From the NCBI GenBank assembly GCA_947650285.1, contig CANTFL010000123.1, forward strand, positions 1 to 64,000: 64,000 nucleotides of DNA, given 5' to 3'. Of this stretch, positions 32,153 to 43,031 are shown piece after piece. The DNA comes from Hyaloperonospora brassicae (lineage: Eukaryota > Oomycota > Peronosporomycetes > Peronosporales > Peronosporaceae). Under the pieces are notes generated by a model that ran no database searches, was not told where the DNA came from, and saw only the letters and a program-made list of their open reading frames with translations. The translations under genes and the position numbers were made by a program. How positions within the stretch are numbered: the stretch's first letter is position 1; each line of letters opens with the position of its first letter.

Positions 32153-34660
32153 TCACTACACTGTGGAGCAAGATCCCGGCGGCTGTACAGAAGTACATGC
32201 TGCGCCGAAGGTCCACCACTCAAATAAGTCGAGTGGACCGGGACATAGATGCATGCCTAGCGGGCAGCATCTTAGAAGAAAGAAACCTGTTGCCCCAAAG
32301 GGGCAACACGAACATCCTAGGTCGACTGGAGAGTCGACCGTAGAGGACCGGTGCCTGACTGTGGTTGCACAGCCACAGTCGGAAGACGTCGAGGGAATAA
32401 GTCCCCACGTACTTGAGGAAGGAATTCCTCAAGAGTTCCTTGCTGAGGGATCAGGCCCTCAGCAACCTGTGGAAGAAAGTTCCCAGGAAGAAACCGAGAC
32501 GTTGAACGTCTTGGTTAATGACGGATCAAGCGTAGTCGCTGATAAGCTTGATCTGATTGTGCCTCCGAAGTTAACTTCGGAGATAACTCAGTTGCCAACG
32601 CTAGAACCGAAAAGGTTCTTGCGTGATCTGCGTAGTGGCAAAGCCAAGCAGATCTGCATACTCGTCACAGAGGTTGAGTATGTGACCGACATTCGGTCGG
32701 CAACAGTATTTGCTGAGAACGAACGGGTTCTCAGCAGCTCATCACTGGACGAAAGTGTCCTCGATGAGAAGACTCGGATTGAGCGATACGCGTCTCAATC
32801 CTGGGATTCACTTCAGGCAAATCCTTTGTGTAAGGATTTGATCGAATTCAGGGATGTGTTCCCTGAATCCGTACTTTGCCAGTTGCCTAAGGACAAAGAC
32901 ACTCGACACGAGATCGAGCTCAAACCGGGCTCGAAGTATTGTGTCATGAAGCAGTGGCCACTGCCTCGTGAACAAGTACTAGCGATCGACAAGCTCTTTG
33001 CCGATCGCTTAGCAGCGGGCCATGTGAGGGAATCAACATCCCCTCACAGCTCTCTGACCTTCTGTGTGCGAAAGGCCACAGGAGGGTGGCGGATAGTGCA
33101 CGCATTCAACAAGTTGAATGCTGCAACGGTACCGGCTCAGACGCCGATACCGAGGAAGGACGTAATCATAGATGGTATGTCAAAGAGTACCATCTTTTCG
33201 TCCATGGATCTGATGGATGGATTCTATCAGATCCTCATGCGTGAACGGGACATCCCGTTCACGGCAGTGAGTATCCCCAGCGGGATGCTGTGGGAGTGGC
33301 TAGTGATGCCACAGGGGCTGAGTAATGCCCCTGCAACATTCAACAGATGTGTCACAAATCTGTTGAGACCGGTGAGAGACTTCGCAACGAGTTACTTCGA
33401 CGATGTGTTCGTCCATAGCCCGGCTATGGACGGAAAGACGGACGTTGAAGTTCACAGAACTCACGTTCGTCAGGTTCGTCAACTTATTCGCAAGCATAAT
33501 TTGTATGCCAAATTCAAGAAGTGTATATTCGCGGCTAGCGAAATACCACCTCTTCGGTGCATCATGGGTAAACACGGCGTACGCCCTGATCCCGAGAAGA
33601 TCAAGGCGATTACTGACTGTCCTTTGCCAGTCGATGTCAAGGGACTAAGGAAGTTCCTTGGTCTAGCGGCGTACTTGCACAAGTACTCGCGCAACTACGC
33701 CGAGATGACGGTACATCTTTCTTGCTTGCTCAAAAAAATGTCAAGTGGTCATGGAACGCTGAGTGCCAGCATTCCTTTGAAGGTATCAAGCAAGGCTTGA
33801 TGCAATCGCCCATCTTGGCGATTGCAGATCAGGACAGACCGTTTCATGTGGTCTGTGACGCCAGCGATTTTGCAATCGGCTGTGCGTTAATGCAGTATGA
33901 CACAGACGGCGCAGAGCGCGTCGTCTGCTATCAATCGCGTCAGCTGCAACCAGCTGAACGCAATTATCCAGTGCATGACAAGGAACTACTTGCCATGAAG
34001 TATGCACTGGCTAAGTTCCGGGTCTATCTCTTGAAAGATAGACCGTTCATCGTCTATACGGACCATGCGTCACTATGCACGGCCGTAAACAGTCCACACC
34101 TCTCGCAAAGGATGGCGAGGTGGCTGTCTTTCTTCGCGGAGTGCAACTTCTCCATGGAGTACAAACCAGGACGACTCAATGTCGTCGCTGATGAGTTATC
34201 ACGTCGGCCGGACTTCGAACCAACGACCCGAGTCAACAGTGAGGATAAGCCCACTGTTGCGACACTTTCCATCAGTGTGCCGACGTCGCCGGTATTCGAC
34301 GACGTGCGGAAGGCATACGCAGGAGACACGAATCGCCTCCGTGAGATGGGTCATTTGCAAACCCATCCCGGAAATCCTTTTCGGATTTGCCCGCCCCTGT
34401 ACCGTTCCTCTTTGGATCGGTACAATACTCGCAATGGCCTGCTGTACTATACAGCTGTTGCCGACGACACGCGTCGTGTCGTCGTTCCCGATCATGACGC
34501 CTTGCGATTACGCATTATGTTCGAATGTCACGATGCGCCGTCTGGCGGGCATCGTGGCCGAGAAAAGACTTACCTCGCGGTCAGTCGTGACTTTTACTGG
34601 CCCCGCCAGTATCATTTGTCCGCAAGTACATACGTGCTTGCGAGGTTTGTCAACGGGTGA
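32079..34660 (+). pseudogene. RT, RNase H and integrase start of element C
   Basis: The best-preserved RT in the window: one 573-codon frame (32079-33800) covers linker, fingers (PQTPIPRKDV-type linker, WRIVHAFNKLNAATVPAQ), palm (MDLMDGFYQILMRERDIPFT; box SYFDDVFVHS near residue 437), thumb and connection (GLRKFLGLAAYLHKYSRNYA). It leaves frame at the seven-A run near 33735, where D reads through. RNase H continues in 33722-34660 with CDASDFAIGCALMQ, HDKELLAMKYALAKF and GRLNVVADELSRRPDF. The zinc finger is cut by a one-base loss near 34615 shared with B. Confidence 0.92.
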
Positions 34661-36374
34661 AGCCTAGTCCTTCATCCCGTGCGCCATTGCAGCCTCTGCC
34701 TGTTCCGAAAGAGTGCTGGCAGTCCGTCTCAATGGACTTCGTCTTCGGTTTTCCCGAAGACGCTCACAAGAATAATGGTATTCTTGTGTTTGTTACCGAT
34801 TCAGCAAGATGGTCCATCTTGATGCAGTCCCTGAGTCGATCAAGGCTCCAGGTTGTGCTCGTGTCTTTCTAGACACGGTCTTTAGACTCCACGGGTTACC
34901 CCGTGAGCTCGTATCCGACCGTGACTTGGTTCACGGCGGCATTTTGGCAAACCGTGTCCCGTACTCTCGGAACACGATTGAAGATGTCAACTTCTGATCA
35001 TCCCGAAACAGATGGTCAGACGGAACGTGCGAGCCGTGTCTTCGAAGTGATCCTTCGAGGATATATCCACTCGTTTCCGAGTTGGAGCGAATTCCTACCC
35101 ATGGTAGAATTCGCCATCAATAATTCGGTGCATGCTTCAACACAGCACACGCCGTTTTACGTGAATGGCCTACGCCATCCACGAGTGCCCACCCTTATAG
35201 AGTGTAACTCTTGGATAAGGGGGGAGGGACTCGCTCGAGCAAAAACCGTTTTGGATCTTGCTCATCACGTGTCGACGCTAACGTCGTCACGTATGATGCC
35301 GATGTCGATCAAGTCGACATCGATGAAGAAGATCGCCTCAATAATAGCGATGACGCTATTATTGACTCGGATGATGATGACGATGCTGGTATATTCAGCA
35401 TCGTCAACGATTAGGCCAGCGAGGAAGAAGACAACCTCGCTGAAGAAGAGAGCAATCTCTTAGCAGTGCGCACGAAGCGCACTGAAAGACAAAACAAAGA
35501 GTCAGCAGAGAACTTCCTGCTGACTCGAGAGGCGGTAGTCCGTTTCGTTCAGGACTCCATCGCAAATGCGGTGGACCGGCAGAAACGGAACGCAGACAAG
35601 AATGGAAGAGCAAATGCTCTTTCATTTAAGGTTAATGACCTAGTACTACTGTCTACGGTAAACTTACCTGGACATGCAGTCACTTGTGTCGGCAGTAGTT
35701 TACTACTGCCGAAATACATTGGGCCATTTCGAGTGTTGCATCGCAAGGGCAATGCATACACGATCAAATTGCCACGTAGGATGCGTGCGCATCCTACTTT
35801 TTAGGTGGAGAGGCTTAGGTCGTACTGTCAGTATGAGCCTTCTTCTTCCGATGAAGATAGCCCCCACGTTCAAGAACATCCATCAAGTTCTTGCGTTCGC
35901 GCTCCAGACGATCCGTCTGGTTGCGCAGATATGATACCTCGGAACTCAACCGAGATATCTCCCCGCGAGCTGTCGCCAGCTCGCCGAATAGGAAGCGGAC
36001 ATCCCGCTCGACCTGATGCTGCGCTGTGGCATAATCGGCGCGATCCCTCGCCCGATCAGCCTCGTGATCGTTGCGGTTCTTCCGCAAAAAAACAGACAGG
36101 TCGTAACGCCGGTCGCGCTCGTGCTTCAAGTCATCGCGCAATTCATCGATTGCGCGATCCATCTCGTAAGGGTCGAGATGGTGAAACGAATTATCTGGAG
36201 GAGTTCTTTCCTCCTCCACCACATCCTTTGGTGGACGCTCACGGTGATCAACGCTTTCTAGTGGAGCGTATCTTGAATCACCGTGACGATTCAGGATCAA
36301 GGACGAGCTACCTCGTCCAGTGGCGGGGGTATTCACCATCTTGGAACAGCTGGGAGCCCCGCTCACGCTGTTAA
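34657..36374 (+). pseudogene. Integrase core, acidic insert and chromodomain of element C, broken
   Basis: Pieces in order: MDFVFGFPEDAHKNNGILVF, LDTVFRLHGLPRELVSDRD (second catalytic Asp) and DHPETDGQTERASRVFEV with the catalytic Glu. Then an acidic insert of Asp/Glu runs (about 35310-35410), ESAENFLLTREAVVRFVQDS, a C-terminal barrel-like segment, and a chromodomain ending WNSWEPRSRC-stop at 36374. A two-base loss after SDRD (about 34920) is shared with D. Other lesions are a TAG after SIVND (35412-35414) and a stop at 35802-35804. D extends the chromodomain 18 residues further without a stop. Confidence 0.87.
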
Positions 36375-37517
36375 TGGATGTTGAAGGTCTCGTCCGCCAG
36401 TATGACGAGACCCATCCGATGAGTCTTGTGGCCCATCGGTAAACACGCGCCCTAGGCGCTTGTAGACGGATTGCAAGTTTGCAATCGCGTCACGCATCTC
36501 ACTCGAGATGTGTGCCCTTCCCCAGGGCGAATTTAGGGAATACACATCCCTATGTGCACGCTGCGAGTTGTCAACACAACTCGCACAAGGGTCTCCCCAT
36601 GTGAGGCAAGGAATGTCTGCCTCACTCGAAAAACAATGCAACCGGTACCTAGCACCGGTTGGAGTTCGCTTTTCGAACCTGAGGCGTGTCGCCATATGTT
36701 TCTTGAGCCACCCTTCTCGTCCAAAATTCTTTACAGGTTGGACGAACGCGTTCCACGCAGCCAAATACAAGGCCTTGTCACGCTTTTGGTTGCCGTTGTA
36801 CCATCGATGTCTAAGGAAGACATCGAGATAAAATTCTTCCTCAGCGCTAAAGTTCTTCGCGCTGGAACTCAAGCCGTGGAGCTCAGTCGCATCGAATAAG
36901 GATATTCGATGAAGTTGGCTTGTCTCGTGAGACAAGTCATTGATTAGTTGTTCAGGCAAACGCCACGGCTCCAGCTCATCACGCTTCACCGTGGTACCCT
37001 TGACGTTACCACGGTCGTCAGTATGACGATGGCTTGCACCATCGTCAAGTCGCTCGTGCGAAGGAGCACGAGTTGATCACGGTGATGAGCAATCATAATC
37101 ATCATCAGACTCATCATCACTGCCGAACAGACAGTGACGCATGTCACGAGTCCGTACGTCCGGCAGTGTCGTGGATGAATGAGGCACCGCAGGTGAACGC
37201 GACGCCTCCAAAGGCTTTTCAGATTCAGATACGTCTGATCCGCCAGAATAGATGACCTCTATGTCAGGGTCATCATGCGCACGCGGTGTGATACCGCGTG
37301 CACCTGCAGCACATATTGCTGCAGGCGAAGAAGGAGCAGCAGACGACGAATCGTCTGTCGCGGAGGCTGGCACAGCAGCGGGCTGTGCGTGTCTTGAGTC
37401 ACCCCGCATCGACATGTTAACTATGCGAGGTAAAGAGGAAAGTGAATGGAACGGACCCAACAAGTGCCCCTGTGCCAATGGTGCCCAACGGGTGGCCGCC
37501 ATATTTTCGATAGTCAC
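35815..37517 (-). pseudogene. Opposite-strand ORF of element C, nearly complete
   Basis: From 37517 the frame runs MTIENMAATRWAPLAQGHLL, NMSMRGDS, an Ala/Ser/Pro-rich acidic segment and RDMRHCLFGSDDESDDD to a single TGA at 37077-37079. It continues in the same frame as 36989-36363 (FYLDVFLRHRWYNGNQKRDK, RLRFEKRTPTGARYRLHC, RAHISSEMRDAIANLQSVYK). After a frameshift it becomes 36366-35815, a charged coiled coil (IDELRDDLKHERDRRYDLSV; SRLSSEVSYLRNQTDRLERE) ending KKKAHTDSTT. Only two breaks in about 567 codons. The C-terminal 560 bp are antisense to the chromodomain and pol tail. No known family recognised. Confidence 0.8.
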
Positions 37518-37546
37518 ACGGTGACTATCAGTTAAAGGGGGGGTGA

Positions 37547-37936
37547 TGTAACGGGGCAGCTCGTTACATGGAAATTGTCACTTAAGGAAATTGACAATAA
37601 AGAATATAAAGATGGATATTCTTTAAACAATATCACCAAAGTGGTGATATTGAAGGGTCGACCAAAGAGTCTGTTCATTGGTTGATATCTTGATGATATC
37701 AACCCACCAAATGCCGCAAGACGCGCGCAATGAGTGGTGACGAGACGTCACCATACACTCAGTTATATTAGTATAGTTAAGCTAAGTCAAACAGAGAGGC
37801 AGTGGTTAAAAGACTTAATTATATTAATATAACAGTTCTGCTTTTACCCTACCTACGCTTCCTCGCTTGCCACGTGTACGTCTGTCGGGGCACCGAAACC
37901 CTTGCGTTAAGTTCACGCAAGGGTGTACCCGTTTCA
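37547..37936 (+). repeat. 3' LTR of element C
   Basis: 390 bp. It follows the polypurine run AAAGGGGGGGG-TGA and a 9-bp hairpin GATAGTCAC/GTGACTATC at about 37508-37529. The last bases are mutated (TACCCGTTTCA for TGCCCCGTTACA). It is closer to the truncated LTR at 42764 than to its own 5' partner in the GATGGATATTCTTT region. Confidence 0.93.
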
Positions 37937-40900
37937 GATGGGCCTTTGTTCCATTGGTAGGGCCGCGGCAGTTGACGTCTTGAGGCACTAAATGTTAACT
38001 TCTCCAAACGATGCCGGTGCCACGCTCAAATCGAGCCATTGCGCGAACAACGGCGCAAGGATCAGGGCTAGCAGCAATGCATTATTGCGATAGGAGTTGT
38101 TGCCAAGTTCGTCAGGCCCGGCGGTCTTTCCGTCCTTCAGCTTCTTCATCGCAGCGGCAACGACGTCCGGAGTGATTGGATCGATAATTGCCGTGTCGTC
38201 CAGACCGTGCCGTATCGGCGCTACGTTCAGGATGACATCAGTCTCGGCGGGGGGGGGTAATAATACCGATGCATGATACTTATCCAGCCTTTCTCCATCT
38301 TGTCCGCAAGCACTCGCGAGCGTTTCGGTCCGTACGACGCCACCTGTCTAAGCGACATGATCATGTTGTCTTAATAATTCGTGGACACCTGAGCGAAGAA
38401 ACGCGTGACGACTTTCTCGGAAAGTACGTGTCTTGTCGAAGCCGGCGCTCACATTGATTTCACTTCCACCTGAGTCTGCACTTGGCAAGTCGAGCCTGGA
38501 TGGCATGTGGCGTGTTTACGTCGTCATCTTCGTCGAGGGTTTCGAATTTTCCATTCATGTTGGTATGGGCTTCTCGCGTAAATTGTGTTTAACTCTGCTG
38601 CATCGGGGGCAGTGTCGCCAGCTACGCTACATTGAGGCTCCGATTGAGTCTGCACAGTCGTTGTCGGTATATCTGAGTCATGCAGCTCGTGATGCGACGA
38701 GCCTAGATTAGAACCTCTTTGCGCAGCTTATCCTTCCAGTTGTCCCACCAGTTCGCGAGACGTTGCTCCGTCGCCGTGTCCGCGTGATCGATGTCTTTTG
38801 CCCATTCTACTTCGCGTCGCGCTACGTCGAGTGCTCGCTCGATGACCAGCGTGACTGTCTTCTTTGCACTCGCGGGTACCGGGTAGACTCGACGAACCTT
38901 AAGCACCGGGACAGTCTGTAAGAGTCGATAGACTCGAATCGTCACTCCATGTGATCAGCGGTAGGTCCTGGGATAAACTGCTCTATGTGTCGAACCCAGA
39001 CCTCGTCTGATGCCCATATGTACCACCGATCGAGGCGGGAGATTGCTCGGGTACCATCGTGAAGGCAATAGAAGTAAGTGTACGCTAGGTCGTGGAACTC
39101 GTAGTGTCCACGACCTTCTTTCGCACGCTCGATCGCATCTTCGAGTACTTCAACCAAACTTGTGCGCGTCTGCAGGCAATGGATGGCGGGCGAGTTGTGT
39201 CGACTTCCCGGAATTGCTTATGAGCGGTCGTGCTTTGCGTGGATCATGCTGTTAATATCGCCGACAAGAAGGATCGGACCGGTATGTGGGGAAATGATCG
39301 GAGTGAGCCTCTCTAACGGCTCCTCGCGCACATGTTCGTCGTTTGACGCATTGACGTTAGCGATGAAAAATTCGCCGCCGTGGTGTTCAACCCTGCTGCC
39401 ATCCAGTGCTCTGTTTGAGCTCCTCTCGACACGACCCAAACGCGGTGACGGTAGAGTAAGGATTGAGGAGAAGATCGACTCCCTCCGTCGAACTTCTATT
39501 TCATCCCACATAATCAGCCCGTGCATGTCCTCATCCTTGGAACCTCATACCGCGCATTACAGCGCATTCATCTTGTTCGCTTCCCCTTTCATGACTCGAG
39601 TATCTTGAAAGAGAACAATGCCCACCGGTCCACCAATTCCCCCCTGCCTGAAATGCGAGAACCAGCCCATGAACTGGGTTGGATTCTTCGGAAGTCCCAC
39701 GACGTACTGCGTGTGTATTCCGATGGTGCTCTCGAGCGATCCCGCCCTGTAGTCCTGAAAACCCCTTGTCGTGTGCAACCTGTGGCTCTCACATGAGCCA
39801 CACCGGTGTCCGCCCTGACGCAGCTTGAGGAGAGCCCAAAGGACCCTTCGTTCTAAAACGGCGGATCCTGGCCGTCGTTTGTGATAAGAACGAGGACAGA
39901 CTGCCACTCGGATGGAATATCTAGAATACCTTCGATAGCTGCAGCGCACAGCGTCGTAAGTGTAGAATAGCGACGACTTCGTTTGCGGCATTACTACGGT
40001 CGTCTCTGTATTAGCAGGTGCGAGGTTGGGCAAGAGAACGCAGATGGCGTTGAGTGCAACCCACTCGTTGATGTCCACTGACTGAACGACTGTTGCGCAG
40101 ATAAGATTCTTGTCGTGCTGTTCCTAGAGATTTCACTTTTCGATTAAGTCCGTACTTCTCCACCTGGTTTTGCTCCTTCATACGCCAGTCATAGCTTCCC
40201 ATCCTGTGCAGAGCTCGCGGATCTTCGCTGAGAGGTTGCGATCTGCAGTGTACTTGCGAATGACAGCATGCTGCGGATCGATGTTGATCAAGTAGCCGAA
40301 GTTCAGCAGCGATTCCCGAGACATTCGTTGGAGAAATTCGATTAAAACGCGGAAGCGCTATGACGATCTTGGTGAGCTCGGTTGTACATTCCATGATCCA
40401 CAGATCCAGGTCATTTTTAATAGTTGGTATGACGCAGGTATTTGTACGTGGCGCTTTCGCGTAGTATCCTGCCTCAGGATTGCTGCCGATTTCTCCGCCT
40501 CGGGGTCTGAGCGGGGTGCTTTGGTGGTTGACTTGCCTGCTGGGTTGGAGGCTTCGTTGCCGGCTGACTTGGCTGTTGCGTTACAGGTTGTATTTGCGGC
40601 CGCATTGACTACTGCTAAGTTGTCTTAATTGTCAAAATCTAACTGGGTTATGGAGCTGTCACTAAGAAGAAGACAGATTACGGCCGGGGTTGAAAACCGA
40701 TAAGTGAGTTGTTTTTATGTTGTCCTTATCTCGAAAATCGAATGGCAGGTAGAAGCATGTGACTCTCAGCCACCAATTTCGGGTCCTGTCTGCACCGCTT
40801 TTTCTTTCACCTATCACTCGGTAATTACGCCTCGTAATATTCCTCTGGTATAAACTTTGCTTCTTCATGTGCAGAATGAAAACGATCGCGTGGTTGTGGG

Positions 40901-42763
40901 CGACGTAACTGCGGGTGAGTCGCAGTCTTGGTAAAGTCCAAACACCAGGTCGTGAGTGTCAGTCACAATTAACTTGCACATGGCGGGACTCGAACACGCA
41001 CTTCCCCGATCGGAATCCCCTTTTTTAAACAACTGAGCCAATCTGTTGCTCCTTCGATATCGCTAACATCCCACACCATAAGCCGCCAAAGAACTATACG
41101 ACTTGTGCTAATATGCAATATACATCCTGCACATGTCGCCGCAACATCACTGACTATCATTAAAGCCTAAAGGCTGATTTTACTGTTTCCGGTGGACCGG
41201 CATGTGATTTGCGGACGCGCGACTTGTTAATAGTTAGGTCGTGGGTACTGAAAATTGCTGTGCGTTTTGCGCGTTGTGGGAGTCCTCCACGTCCTCTTGA
41301 CACGTACGGATCGCAAGAAGAAGACCGTCGCCGGTCCTTCATACTTCTTGCACCTACTATTGGTCAAAGGTAGCCGCAAAGCTCGAGTGATGGTAATTAG
41401 GTTGGTGTCTACGGTGGCGTGTTTGTCATCACAGTCGCATCCGTTAGACCGCTCCTCGCCTGTCTCGATATCTTCGATTCGCATCGTGTCATCCATTCCG
41501 CTGATAGATTTCATCAGCACGTACTCGGGCTTCGAGTAGTTGTTGAAGCTCGTAACTTCCTGATCGCCGTTGCCTTCGATCTTCGGTGGCTCGACTCCGT
41601 CCGGCGTGCTTTCACCCGCGCTAATCGGGGTGCTGTCGCGCACACTGTCACCATCAATGTTCGCCATTTTCGAGCCGTCTCCAGCCGCAGTCCTCTGGAC
41701 ACTTCTGGAAGGCTGCGATGATGTGGGGTTGCTGGCGTCCTTTGTGAGGTTCTCTTTTGCACATAGCGAATTTTTGAAGAATCTGTAGGTTCATTGCCAC
41801 CTTCGCCTGGGCCTTGGCCTTCTCAGCTTGCTTCGTTCGCGCTCGGTGACAGCAATCTTTCGCCGCACCTCGACATTGCGTAGCCGCGCTGCCTCGCCAG
41901 CAGCACGGGCGATCACCCTATCCTTGCGATGCGCCGCCTCGCGAGCTTTTGCCGCCTTTTATCGAGCACTAGTCGTTGCGCCTCCGGTACGAGCCGCTCG
42001 CGAAGCGATTTTAAGCTCTTGTCATCGACGATCTCGTCCACCAGTAGGTCTGGCGTCGCAATCTGCTCGACCGTCACGTCACGGGTAGAAGACGCCGCAA
42101 ATGACATCGGGTCCGTGGCGTTGCAGTCCTTGCGGAAGTGTTTGAAACTCAAAGACGTTTTGCACGGGATCCGGTGGGTGCTACGTGGATGATGCACTTC
42201 CGCTTCCATCACTGATCCAGCATTGGTGACGCGCAGCATGTGCGTCCGTAGCAGCTCCGCGGGGCACTCTGTGAAGGAGAAAGTGACTGCCATTTGTGCA
42301 GTATGAACTTCTCGTCGGCTCCCGGTTCGATCGACTCGATCAAAAATGAATGGCGCTGTTGTGGCAGCATCTATCATTCTGCGTACCAGAGCGGGCTAGG
42401 AGTTGATCATGCCGAGCACTTGGACGCTGTAGAGCAGATCATGTGAGACCGTGTCGTACCAAGTCACTGGATCCCGTTGTCAGCGTCTCTGTCTTGCAAA
42501 GTACGAGCGTCCCTTTTGCGATCCTAAAAACCCGCGTCTTTCCACGCTTCTTGGGCTGTTGTTGGTTTGACGAACACAAACTCAACGACTTCGGAAAGCA
42601 ACGAGCATTTAACCAAATGCACCAAAGAGAAGATTCCCTGGACGCGCGCGATGTCCTCGTCGGACTTTGCGGCCTCGAGGAGCACTCGGCAGATTGTAGC
42701 TTGGCCCCTGCAGCCGGTAGCATGAACCCGACAGGAAGACACGCATAAAACCGCAGGCAGAGA
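37937..42763 (-). mobile_element. Decayed LINE (non-LTR retrotransposon)
   Basis: Read on the minus strand. A presumed ORF1 region (42742-41227, frames broken, no firm domain) comes first. Then near 39730 a Cys/His cluster (HRCGSCESHRL), the start of an endonuclease (GGPVGIVLFQDTRV), its middle (ANVNASNDEHVREEPLERLT, GPILLVGDINSMI) and end (DGTRAISRLDRWYIWASDEV), all typical of APE-type LINE endonucleases. Next is the pre-RT linker near 38100 (VVAAAMKKLKDGKTAGPDEL) and the RT entry FGEVNI-stop-CLKTSTAAALPMEQRPI, cut exactly at 37937 by element C. It is multiply broken. The endonuclease would nick target DNA and RT would copy the RNA there. Confidence 0.82.
40975..41052 (-). repeat. tRNA-like sequence, probable SINE head or degenerate tRNA
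   Basis: On the minus strand GGCTCAGTTGTTTAAA resembles a Pol III A box, and 38 nt later GTTCGAGTCCC resembles a B box, followed by GCC. The T-stem pairs at four of five positions, but acceptor and anticodon stems do not form properly, so a working tRNA is unlikely. It sits inside the LINE interval, which may mean a SINE inserted into or derived near it. Confidence 0.4.
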
Positions 42764-43031
42764 TGTAACGGGGTAGCCCGTTACATGGAATTGTCACTTA
42801 AAGGAAAGTGACAATAAAGAATATGAAGATGGATATTCTTTGAATAATGTCACCAAAGTGGTGATATTGAAGGGTCGACCAAAGAGTCTGTTCATTGGTT
42901 GATATCTTGATGATATCAACCCACCAAATGCCGCAAGACGCGCGCAATGAGTGGTGACGAGACGTCACCATACAATCAGTTATATTAGTATAGTTAAGTT
43001 AAGTCAAACAGAGAGACTGTAGTTAAAAGAC
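42764..43031 (+). repeat. Truncated Gypsy LTR
   Basis: Starts with an intact TGTAACGGGGTAGCCCGTTACA terminus and follows the LTR of C closely (GATGGATATTCTTT, GATATCTTGATGATATCAACC, GTGACGAGACGTCACC). It then stops abruptly after GTTAAAAGACTT. About 120 bp of LTR 3' end are missing, replaced by AT-rich sequence. Either a deletion or an assembly join lies at 43031/43032. Confidence 0.9.

Larger units (their letters stand above)
29984..37936 (+). mobile_element. Gypsy element C, full-length Ty3/Gypsy chromovirus, defective
   Basis: 7953 bp on the plus strand with two 390-bp LTRs differing at very roughly 7% of positions. Its 3' end abuts a LINE RT reading frame exactly. The five bases on either side (GAGTG, GATGG) match at only two or three positions, but removing the element with one 5-bp copy puts LINE residues RPI and SLLD in one frame. 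So I read it as a genuine insertion with a decayed target duplication. It shares many lesions with B over its first 4.7 kb and one integrase lesion with D. Confidence 0.93.

Noticed and set aside
29984..37936. Element C as a recombinant because its flanking five bases differ
   Set aside because: LINE sequence appears to continue in frame across the element, so a decayed target duplication is the simpler reading; left as an open test.
39218..39526. Host endonuclease/exonuclease/phosphatase gene on the minus strand
   Set aside because: The residues and the following RT linker fit a LINE endonuclease; the frame is broken.
40975..41052. Functional tRNA gene
   Set aside because: Acceptor and anticodon stems do not pair properly.
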